A stretch of DNA of 64,000 nt from Bacteroidaceae bacterium (GTDB lineage Bacteria; Bacteroidota; Bacteroidia; Bacteroidales; Bacteroidaceae): contig JAFYYH010000021.1 in the NCBI GenBank assembly GCA_017557635.1, positions 298,363 to 362,362 of the forward strand, read 5' to 3'. Below the pieces are notes generated by a model. The model was not told the origin of the DNA. It worked only from the letters and a program-made list of their open reading frames with translations, and made no database searches. Every line of letters starts with the position of its first letter. The first letter of the stretch is position 1. The position numbers and the translations under genes were made by a program. Shown piece by piece: positions 57,070 to 64,000 of this stretch.

Positions 57070-58715
57070 CCGTTATGAAAAGATATATACTTCCGGTCCT
57101 GATGACCGTAATATGCTGGGGCGGTGTAAATGCACAGAATGAAGTGCTTCCCTCCAGGTCACTTACCATTGAAGGTGCATATAACCCGTCCATGTCGGAC
57201 CAGGGCAAGATAATGCCGGTGCCCGAACGCCCGCGTACCGAGCGCCAGGCCGCAACCGTCAGTTACCGTACCGAAGCCAACCCGCATAAGGGCTACGAGC
57301 GCACTCCCATGGGAGTGTTCGGAGAGCAGTCCGATGATGTTAAGGAAAAGAGTTATTATGGCTTGATCCGTCTGGGTTACGGCCTGAGAAACGTCAGTGA
57401 CGGACTGCTTGATGCCGGATGGAAGATTTCCGACAGGGATCTGCTGACCATATCAGGACTGATGGACGGATGGTCCACAAAACCTGACGGACAGTGGAAA
57501 TCCAAGATGTTCAACTCAGACCTCAAGGCCGAGTACTCACACCGTTTCGACAGCCTGACAGTGGGCTTGTACGGAGGTTACGGACACTCCGGTCTCAACT
57601 TCCGTGAGGGTAAGGACACTACTGCCGCCATGCTGGCCGCCAGCAACCTGAACCAGAAGATAAACAGGGCCGAAGCAGGCCTGTGGCTCAACGGCGGATT
57701 CCGTAACGTTGACTGGTACCTGAGTGCCGGTATGCAGTGGTACACACGCAAGGGACTCAACCTTAACGGGGCCGATCTTTCAGGCAGCGAGCGCCTGCTG
57801 CGCATTGATGCCGGAGCCGAACTGCCCCTGCTTGGCGGAAAGGGCGGACTTGACTACAGTCAGAAGACAGCCTCTTACAATTGGACAGGCATATACGGAG
57901 CCGATTACAGCAACTTCACCACGCTCACCGTATCTCCGTACTGGAAGCATTCATGGGGAGAACTGGACGCCCGTCTGGGACTCAATCTCGATATACGCTC
58001 CAAAGCCGGAAACAAGTTCCTGGTATCACCCATGGTAACGGCTCAGTACAATATGAATGAGCAGTTCAAGCTTCTTGCCGGAGTAACCGGCGGTGTCAAG
58101 GACAACAGCATGCGTACCCTTGCCGGCATCTCTCCCTACTGGTCAGAGGTGGAGCGTATCAGAGACGGCTATGAGCTGATGAACGCATACTTAGGTGCAA
58201 CCTACTCCCAGGGTACATGGCTCACGCTCTCTCTGCGTGGAGGATACCGCCATACCATCGACGACCTGTTCCAGACAGTACAGGACAGCCTCATTATCTC
58301 ATCACTGCTCAGGCAGGAGGGATCGGACGTGGTATATGCCCGCCTGGATGCCGACATGCAGTTCGCCGACAGGGCACAGATCAAGATGGACCTGACCTGC
58401 AACGGTTATACCGGAAAGTATTCCGACGGCATTCTTGCACTGAAGCCCGTACTTGAAGGTTCACTGTTCGGTAAGGTAAATATCATCCCGGGTCTGGACG
58501 CCATGCTCACATACCGTGCCATGGTATTCGGCAAGGTTGACGGCACCAGAATGCGCATGGTCAATGACGTGGCTCTGACGGTTGATTATGATTTCCGTCC
58601 CAACCTCTCATTCTACATAACAGGCAACCGTCTTACAGGCGGCAACTACTATTACTACGCCGGTTATCGGGCCATCAAGCCTTCGGTACTTGCAGGCGTC
58701 ACTTACAGGTTCTGA
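57066..58715 (+). CDS. Predicted outer membrane beta-barrel protein (TonB-receptor-like barrel)
   Basis: A 549-residue protein with a signal peptide (ending G-V-N-A-Q, about residue 24) and many alternating beta strands ending in G-V-T-Y-R-F, a typical outer membrane C-terminus. It lacks the plug and TonB box of true receptors. Its coupling to the TPR protein suggests a dedicated pair. A second Met at codon 4 (57075) is possible; I keep 57066 because of the ATGA overlap. Function unknown. Confidence 0.65.
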   Translation: MTVMKRYILPVLMTVICWGGVNAQNEVLPSRSLTIEGAYNPSMSDQGKIMPVPERPRTERQAATVSYRTEANPHKGYERTPMGVFGEQSDDVKEKSYYGLIRLGYGLRNVSDGLLDAGWKISDRDLLTISGLMDGWSTKPDGQWKSKMFNSDLKAEYSHRFDSLTVGLYGGYGHSGLNFREGKDTTAAMLAASNLNQKINRAEAGLWLNGGFRNVDWYLSAGMQWYTRKGLNLNGADLSGSERLLRIDAGAELPLLGGKGGLDYSQKTASYNWTGIYGADYSNFTTLTVSPYWKHSWGELDARLGLNLDIRSKAGNKFLVSPMVTAQYNMNEQFKLLAGVTGGVKDNSMRTLAGISPYWSEVERIRDGYELMNAYLGATYSQGTWLTLSLRGGYRHTIDDLFQTVQDSLIISSLLRQEGSDVVYARLDADMQFADRAQIKMDLTCNGYTGKYSDGILALKPVLEGSLFGKVNIIPGLDAMLTYRAMVFGKVDGTRMRMVNDVALTVDYDFRPNLSFYITGNRLTGGNYYYYAGYRAIKPSVLAGVTYRF

Positions 58716-58739
58716 CTTTTTATTAATATTAATATTAAT

Positions 58740-58779
58740 AAGGTGGATGGAGATAATTTTTTATGTCCGTCCACCTTTT
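58740..58779 (+). terminator. Terminator after the TPR/barrel operon
   Basis: AAGGTGGA (58740-58747) pairs with 58770-58777, extended by TGGA/TCC-G pairing, and ends in TTTT. An ATTAATATTAATA palindromic run precedes it. Confidence 0.65.
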
Positions 58780-58798
58780 CTATCTCTATTTTTTGTTC

Positions 58799-58806
58799 TA
58801 CTTTTG
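58799..58806 (+). promoter_or_regulatory. Candidate -7 box for topA
   Basis: TACTTTTG, full match to TAnnTTTG, 35 bases upstream of topA. Confidence 0.5.
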
Positions 58807-58841
58807 CCGCGCCTTTAGTGCATAAACTTTAATAGAATATC

Positions 58842-61184
58842 ATGCAGAAGAATCTGGTAATTGTGGAGTCTCCGGCCAAGGCCAAGACAATCGAGAAGTT
58901 TCTGGGAGCCGATTACAAAGTGATGTCAAGTTACGGACACATCTGTGACCTGAAGAAAAAGGACCTGAGCATCAACATCGATACGTTTGAACCCATATAT
59001 GAAATACCTTCAGATAAGAAGAAGGTGGTAAGTGAACTCAAGGAGGCAGCCAAGAAGGCCGAAATGGTATGGCTGGCATCTGATGAGGACCGCGAGGGAG
59101 AGGCCATCAGCTGGCATCTGTTCGAGACCCTGGGTCTCAAACCCGACAAGACCAAGCGTATTGTATTCCACGAGATTACAAAGAACGCCATACTGCACGC
59201 CATCGAAACCCCGCGTGACATTGATACCAATCTGGTATATGCCCAGCAGGCACGCCGCGTGCTGGACCGCATAGTAGGTTTCAAACTTTCACCCATCCTT
59301 TGGCGTAAGGTTAAGCCCGCCCTCTCAGCAGGCCGTGTACAGTCAGTAGCTGTACGTCTGATTGTAGAGCGTGAGCGCGAGATCAAGGATTTCGTACCCG
59401 AGGCATCATACAGGGTAGTGGCCATCTTCCGTCTGGAGACCGCCGCCGGTCAGGTACAGGATGTACGTGCCGATTACAGCGAGCGTTTCAAGACCAAGAA
59501 AGAGGCAAACGCATTCCTCGAGAAGTGCAAGGGTGCCGAGTTCAAGGTAAAGGACATCACCACCAAGCCTCTCAAGAAACTGCCTGCACCTCCTTTCACT
59601 ACATCAACCATGCAGCAGGAGGCAACCCGCAAGTTCGGATTCACCGTCATGCAGACCATGATGCTTGCACAGCGTCTGTATGAGTCAGGTAAGATCACAT
59701 ACATGCGTACCGACTCAGTAAACCTCTCAACCCTTTGCATCGACTCATGCCGCAAGGCCATCACTGAGTCAATGGGCGAGGAGTATGTAAAGAGCCGTCA
59801 GTACACACAGAAGGCCAAAGGTGCTCAGGAGGCACACGAGGCTATCCGTCCTACCTACATGGACAACCAGACAATTGACGGTACCGCTCCCGAGAAGCGT
59901 CTGTATGAACTCATCTGGAAGCGTACAATCGCATCGCAGATGGCCGACGCAGAACTGGAGAAGACCACCGTTTCAATAACCTCACCCAAGATTGACGGCG
60001 AGTTCACCGTTACAGGTGAGACCGTTAAGTTCGACGGTTTCCTGCGCGTTTACCGCGAGAGCCGCGATGACGATGCAAATGATTCACAGGAGACACAGGG
60101 TCTGCCCGAATTCAAGAAGGGTCAGGCGCTGGAGTTCAGCCAGATATCCGCATTCGAGCGTTTCACCCAGCATCCTCAGCGTTTCAACGAGGCTGCTCTG
60201 GTGCACAAGATGGAGGAACTTGGCATCGGCCGTCCTTCAACATACGCTCCTACCATCGGTACCATCCAGCAGCGTGAATACGTGCTGCGTGAGGATATCG
60301 AGGGCACCAAGCGTGAGTGCGACATGCTCCGTCTGGAGAACGGTGAGATAAAGGAACAGACCATTACCGAGGTTTACGGCACCGAGAAGTCAAAACTGGT
60401 ACCCACCGATATAGGTATGGTTGTAAATGACTTCCTGATTGAGTACTTCCCCGACATCATGAACTACAACTTCACCGCTCAGGTTGAGAAGGAGTTCGAT
60501 GACATAGCCGATGGCGACAAGCAGTGGAAGAGCGTTATCAGCACTTTCTATGACAAGTTCAGCCCGGCAGTAAACAACGCAATGACCCTTAAGAACGAGC
60601 ATAAGGTAGGTGAGCGTATCCTTGGTACCGATCCTATCTCAGGCAAGCCTGTATCAGTAAAGATAGGCCGTTACGGTCCCATCGTTCAGATTGGCAGCGC
60701 CGAGGATGATGACAAACCCCGTTTCGCTCAGATGAAGAAGGGCCAGACCATTGAGACCATCACTCTTGACGAGGCACTGGAACTGTTCCGCCTGCCGCGT
60801 ACACTGGGTGAGTTCGAGGGCTTCGAGGTAAGCATCGGCACAGGCCGTTTCGGTCCCTACATCCGTCATGACAAGTTCTACGTATCTCTGTCAGGTGTGG
60901 CCGATCCTCTTACCATCACTTTCGAGGAGGCTGTACACCTGATCCAGCAGAAGCGTGAGTCAGAGTCAAAGAAGGTGCTCAAGTCATTCCCCGGCAATCC
61001 CGACATGGAGGTTATGAACGGCCGTTACGGCGCTTACATTGCATATCAGGGAAGCAACTATAAGATTCCCAGAAACATGGATCCCTCTACTCTGACAGAG
61101 GAGGAGTGCCAGGATATCATCAAGCGCCAGATCGAGAAGACCGGCTCGGCTCCCAAGCGCCGCATATTCAAGACCAAGAAATGA
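58842..61184 (+). CDS. topA: DNA topoisomerase I
   Basis: A 780-residue type IA topoisomerase that relaxes negative supercoils. N-terminal Toprim domain (V-E-S-P-A-K-A near 9-15, and D-E-D-R-E-G-E), catalytic Tyr287 in I-T-Y-M-R-T-D-S, and C-terminal glycine/aromatic repeats (G-R-Y/F-G-P/A-Y-I, three copies from about 605 on) in place of the zinc fingers of E. coli TopA. The stop overlaps the aroK start (ATGA). Confidence 0.95.
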   Translation: MQKNLVIVESPAKAKTIEKFLGADYKVMSSYGHICDLKKKDLSINIDTFEPIYEIPSDKKKVVSELKEAAKKAEMVWLASDEDREGEAISWHLFETLGLKPDKTKRIVFHEITKNAILHAIETPRDIDTNLVYAQQARRVLDRIVGFKLSPILWRKVKPALSAGRVQSVAVRLIVEREREIKDFVPEASYRVVAIFRLETAAGQVQDVRADYSERFKTKKEANAFLEKCKGAEFKVKDITTKPLKKLPAPPFTTSTMQQEATRKFGFTVMQTMMLAQRLYESGKITYMRTDSVNLSTLCIDSCRKAITESMGEEYVKSRQYTQKAKGAQEAHEAIRPTYMDNQTIDGTAPEKRLYELIWKRTIASQMADAELEKTTVSITSPKIDGEFTVTGETVKFDGFLRVYRESRDDDANDSQETQGLPEFKKGQALEFSQISAFERFTQHPQRFNEAALVHKMEELGIGRPSTYAPTIGTIQQREYVLREDIEGTKRECDMLRLENGEIKEQTITEVYGTEKSKLVPTDIGMVVNDFLIEYFPDIMNYNFTAQVEKEFDDIADGDKQWKSVISTFYDKFSPAVNNAMTLKNEHKVGERILGTDPISGKPVSVKIGRYGPIVQIGSAEDDDKPRFAQMKKGQTIETITLDEALELFRLPRTLGEFEGFEVSIGTGRFGPYIRHDKFYVSLSGVADPLTITFEEAVHLIQQKRESESKKVLKSFPGNPDMEVMNGRYGAYIAYQGSNYKIPRNMDPSTLTEEECQDIIKRQIEKTGSAPKRRIFKTKK

Positions 61185-61717
61185 TAAGGGTTTTCCTTAT
61201 GGGCTTTATGGGGGCTGGCAAAACCACCCTCGGCAAGGCCTTGGCTAAGGACCTGGATGTCTCGTTCATAGACCTGGACCAGTATATCGAGCGCAGGTAC
61301 ATGAAGAGCGTGAGCCAGATATTCGCCACACGCGGTGAGCAGGGCTTCCGTGAGATTGAGAGCCGTATGCTGCGTGAGGTGGGTGATTTTGATGACGTGA
61401 TAGTGTCATGCGGAGGTTCCACACCGCTCATTGGTGATAACATGGACTACATGCTTCAGCATGGCAAGACCGTCTATCTTAAATGTGATAACGATACTCT
61501 GCTGCGCCGTCTCAAGTCAGCCCGTTCACAGCGTCCGCTGATAGCATCCAAGACCGATGAGGAACTGGCCGCTTTCATAGAGAGCGAGACCAAACGCCGC
61601 GAGCCCGGATACCTCAGGGCCGAGTTCATGTGCCCCGGTGACCGCCTGGAATCCCGCGATCAGATATCGGACACAATTACTTATTTGAAACAACTGTTGG
61701 ACCTTAAGAAAGATTGA
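61181..61717 (+). CDS. aroK: Shikimate kinase
   Basis: A 178-residue P-loop kinase that phosphorylates shikimate in aromatic amino acid synthesis. Walker A is G-F-M-G-A-G-K-T-T (8-16). Substrate-binding D-L-D and C-G-G (V-S-C-G-G-S) motifs and the Arg-rich lid are in place. ATG 61181 overlaps the topA stop; a longer frame upstream is only topA in another frame. It is followed six bases later by an acetylglutamate-kinase gene. Confidence 0.92.
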   Translation: MIRVFLMGFMGAGKTTLGKALAKDLDVSFIDLDQYIERRYMKSVSQIFATRGEQGFREIESRMLREVGDFDDVIVSCGGSTPLIGDNMDYMLQHGKTVYLKCDNDTLLRRLKSARSQRPLIASKTDEELAAFIESETKRREPGYLRAEFMCPGDRLESRDQISDTITYLKQLLDLKKD

Positions 61718-61723
61718 CCATAT

Positions 61724-62497
61724 ATGAAACAGTCACTTGTCATTGTAAAGGTGGGCGGCAAGATAGTTGAGCAGCCCGAGACTCTGGAGCGTCTGCTCAA
61801 GGATTTCAAGGCTATACCCGGCGCAAAGCTTCTGGTACACGGAGGCGGCCGCTCGGCAACCGCCATGGCCAGCCGTCTGGGCATTGAGAGCAAGATGGTG
61901 GACGGACGCCGTATCACCGATGCCGACATGCTTGACGTAGTGACTATGGTATACGGAGGTCTGGTAAACAAGAATATCGTTGCCAAGCTGCAGGCCGAGG
62001 GCATCAATGCCATAGGTCTTACAGGTACCGACTGCAACGTAATGCAGTCCGATAAGCGTCCCGTCAAGGATATAGACTACGGCTTTGTAGGTGATGTCAA
62101 GGCTGTCAATGCAGAGTTCCTGGCAAGCCTGATAGAGAAGGGTATTGTTCCTGTTCTGGCTCCGCTCACACATGACGGCAAGGGCCAGCTCCTTAATACC
62201 AATGCCGATACCATTGCCGGTGAGGCAGCAAAGGCACTGGCATCATACTTTAAGGTGACTCTGATATTCTGCTTTGAGAAACCGGGCGTGCTGCTGCATG
62301 AGGATGATGACAACAGCGTCATTCCTTACATCTCATACTATGATTTCCCGCGTCTGGTACAGGACGGCACCATAAGCGGCGGTATGATTCCCAAGATTCA
62401 GAATGCGTTCAACGCATTGCAGGCCGGAGTGTCATCGGTCCTTATTACTAAGGCCGAGTCACTTGATAAGCTTACAGGTACTACTATCGCCCTGTAA
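61724..62497 (+). CDS. argB: Acetylglutamate kinase-like enzyme
   Basis: A 257-residue amino-acid kinase that phosphorylates N-acylglutamate in arginine synthesis. V-K-V-G-G-K-I at the N-terminus, H-G-G-G-R near 39-43 and G-L-T-G-T-D near 98-103 are typical. Some Bacteroides use N-succinyl intermediates in this pathway, so the natural acyl group may be succinyl. It is the last gene of a rightward run with topA and aroK and converges on the protease gene. Confidence 0.88.
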   Translation: MKQSLVIVKVGGKIVEQPETLERLLKDFKAIPGAKLLVHGGGRSATAMASRLGIESKMVDGRRITDADMLDVVTMVYGGLVNKNIVAKLQAEGINAIGLTGTDCNVMQSDKRPVKDIDYGFVGDVKAVNAEFLASLIEKGIVPVLAPLTHDGKGQLLNTNADTIAGEAAKALASYFKVTLIFCFEKPGVLLHEDDDNSVIPYISYYDFPRLVQDGTISGGMIPKIQNAFNALQAGVSSVLITKAESLDKLTGTTIAL

Positions 62498-62503
62498 ACA
62501 ATC

Positions 62504-63340
62504 TTATTTCTCGTAATTGTCTCCCTGGAAAGTGCCTGTTGAGGTGCTTTCAACGGGTTCAGCTTCGGCTTGCTGGAGCTGCTGCTGTTCTTTTACCTTG
62601 TTGTAGTATCTGACAATCCAGATACCGGTACCTATTGATACAATGACGAATGACAGGAACAGAATCATGCCTAAAGTACTGTTCAGGGATATTTCGTCGC
62701 CGGAACCGTAACTCATTGTAACGAATGAGATGGTGTTGTTGATGATATGGATGCAGATGGGAACAAGCAGGCTGCCGGTCTTGCAGTAGAGCCAGCCCAG
62801 GAATATTCCTGCCGGCATTGCAAAAACCACCTGTATGGGATTGATATGGATGATTGCGAACAGGGCTGATGAGATGATGATACCCCACCACATGCTCTTG
62901 GTCGCCTTGGCCATCTCTTTGAGTATGACACGGCGCATTATGATTTCCTCCATTATGGGACCTACAATGCAGATGCCCAGGAAACCGGATACTGTTCCGG
63001 CCATGGCCTCGAACTGTTCTGCAAGCGTGTTGGGTATTTCAACGGTCGAAGAGAGAAGTTCTACGGCAAACATACCGCACAGGGCAAATACTATTGAGAT
63101 CAGAAGAACGTCAAAAGGTACTTTCTTGAACAGTTCCTTGATGTGGCAATACTTCAGGAGCAGAAGTATCACAATAACCAGAAAATCCGATACCAGCAGA
63201 GCCTTTCCCATTGTTTGGGTTACAGCAGTCGCCATATCCATTCCCTGGACCATCCCGGCAATCAGGAATATGATAGTCACTACAATCTGTACGGCAACGA
63301 ATACGCCGATGGATACAAGTGTTCTTTTGATCTTTTCCAT
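62504..63340 (-). CDS. CPBP-family intramembrane metalloprotease
   Basis: A 278-residue membrane protein with about seven helices. The Abi/CPBP motifs are E131-E132-x3-R136, F-A-I-I-H165, and H198-x3-N. Such proteases process membrane proteins or prenylated substrates. It is two bases downstream of ribF, so they are co-transcribed. The C-terminal Gln/Glu-rich tail is cytoplasmic. Substrate unknown. Confidence 0.9.
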   Translation of the reverse strand: MEKIKRTLVSIGVFVAVQIVVTIIFLIAGMVQGMDMATAVTQTMGKALLVSDFLVIVILLLLKYCHIKELFKKVPFDVLLISIVFALCGMFAVELLSSTVEIPNTLAEQFEAMAGTVSGFLGICIVGPIMEEIIMRRVILKEMAKATKSMWWGIIISSALFAIIHINPIQVVFAMPAGIFLGWLYCKTGSLLVPICIHIINNTISFVTMSYGSGDEISLNSTLGMILFLSFVIVSIGTGIWIVRYYNKVKEQQQLQQAEAEPVESTSTGTFQGDNYEK

Positions 63341-63342
63341 TT

Positions 63343-64000
63343 TTATCTGATATTGATGGTTTGTCTTACTTTTTCCCGGTCTGCCTCAAGTTGTGCGGCC
63401 AGTCCCTCGGGTGAGTCAAAGCGTCTTTCGGGACGCAGGAAATCCACGAATTCAAGTGTAAGTTCGTGGAAATAGATGTCGCGTTCAAATCCCAGCAGGT
63501 GGGCCTCGATGGTACGTGCCGTACCCTCGAATGTGGGGCGGAAACCTATGTTGAGCATGGCGGGCCATGTCTCGCCGTCAACTTTTGCCAGGGCCGAGTA
63601 AACACCGTCGGCCGGAATCTGCATGAATTCGCAGTAGGGGCCCAGGTTCGCGGTGGGGAATCCCATCTTCCGTCCGTTCTGCAGACCGTGGATGACCGTT
63701 CCGCTTATGGTGTAACGGTAGCCGAGCATGGCGTTTGCGGCTTTTACGTTTCCTGCCACCAGTTCGCGGCGAATTCTGGAACTGCTTACGGGAGTGCCTT
63801 CAAAGAGATATGCATCGGCCGGAATTACCTCCATGCCGATTCTTTCGCCTATGCGGCGGTAATCATCTATTCCTAAACTCGTGTCGTGACCGAAATGGTG
63901 GTCATGACCTACCAGCAGTGTGCTCACGCCCAGCTTCTTCTGTAGGAAGTCTGTCATGAACGTCTCTGCGTCCAGGGCGGCCAGTGCTGTGGTGAAGTGG
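63343..64000 (-). CDS. ribF: Bifunctional riboflavin kinase/FMN adenylyltransferase, N-terminus beyond window
   Basis: The visible C-terminal 218 or so residues hold the end of the FAD synthetase domain (G-H-D-H-H-F-G) and the riboflavin kinase domain (G-x-P-T-A-N-L pattern as G-F-P-T-A-N-L; R-P-T-F-E-G; E-A-H-L-L). The frame stays open to the right edge past the Met at 63957, and the missing part should carry the nucleotidyltransferase start. It makes FMN and FAD from riboflavin. Confidence 0.92.
   Translation of the reverse strand, partial: HFTTALAALDAETFMTDFLQKKLGVSTLLVGHDHHFGHDTSLGIDDYRRIGERIGMEVIPADAYLFEGTPVSSSRIRRELVAGNVKAANAMLGYRYTISGTVIHGLQNGRKMGFPTANLGPYCEFMQIPADGVYSALAKVDGETWPAMLNIGFRPTFEGTARTIEAHLLGFERDIYFHELTLEFVDFLRPERRFDSPEGLAAQLEADREKVRQTINIR

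Overview
The window looks like chromosomal DNA from a member of the Bacteroidales, probably Bacteroidaceae or Prevotellaceae and probably gut-associated. Supporting signs are -7 boxes of the TAnnTTTG type with TTG-like -33 boxes, a fused SecDF, a two-subunit 2-oxoglutarate:ferredoxin oxidoreductase, SpmA-SpmB and RNase H-viroplasmin fusions, a BspA-type leucine-rich repeat protein, DUF4369 thioredoxin lipoproteins, and NVEALA-type peptides next to 6-bladed beta-propeller lipoproteins. The call rests on gene content and promoter style, not on a database match.

Layout. 1-2500: carbohydrate esterase (cut by the window edge) and a GH127 arabinofuranosidase, leftward. 2500-2845: tRNA-Arg(CCU) followed by inverted and direct copies of parts of itself and a row of small hairpins. 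2845-11362, leftward: APH-like kinase, korB-korA, a Sel1/TonB-C-terminal-domain protein and secDF. 11507-18240, rightward: GH2 beta-galactosidase, then an arabinose-5-phosphate isomerase-like SIS protein, a PfkB kinase and an LTA-synthase-like transferase. 18385-21428, leftward: purT and an MsbA-like exporter. 21543-24795, rightward: outer membrane protein, PAP2 phosphatase, LpxL-like acyltransferase. 24802-27276, leftward: RNase H and argS. 27343-33348, rightward: two rhomboids, pnp, a thioredoxin-fold lipoprotein without redox cysteines, greA and HIT hydrolase. 33340-36550, leftward: LRR protein and polysaccharide flippase.

Two accessory islands follow. The first (36613-42906) is a restriction-modification-like operon: a GIY-YIG/SF2 helicase protein and two methyltransferase-like proteins, divergent from a DUF3800 gene, with a structured 462-base intergenic region. 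The second (about 44054-49750) starts with a 748-base, hairpin-rich regulatory region and encodes two small cysteine-containing peptides with an A-Y-A processing site, a beta-propeller lipoprotein, a CxxC lipoprotein, an O-antigen-ligase/TPR membrane protein and its own signal peptidase I. Together these look like a peptide export and maturation system. Both islands appear more AT-rich than the housekeeping blocks.

From 49783 the content returns to core functions: an exported protein, a GNAT acetyltransferase, a second beta-propeller lipoprotein, an SpmAB fusion, ybeY, a 1003-residue TPR protein coupled to a beta-barrel protein, topA, aroK, an acetylglutamate-kinase-like gene, a CPBP protease and ribF (cut by the right edge).

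Three intergenic spacers (3741-3874, 6897-7017, 18253-18383) carry a shared long inverted repeat enclosing a different inner hairpin in each case, each against the stop codon of a leftward gene. Three leaders (greA, DUF3800, peptide island) share the layout promoter, about 60 nucleotides, then hairpin with T-run, suggesting attenuation or short RNAs.
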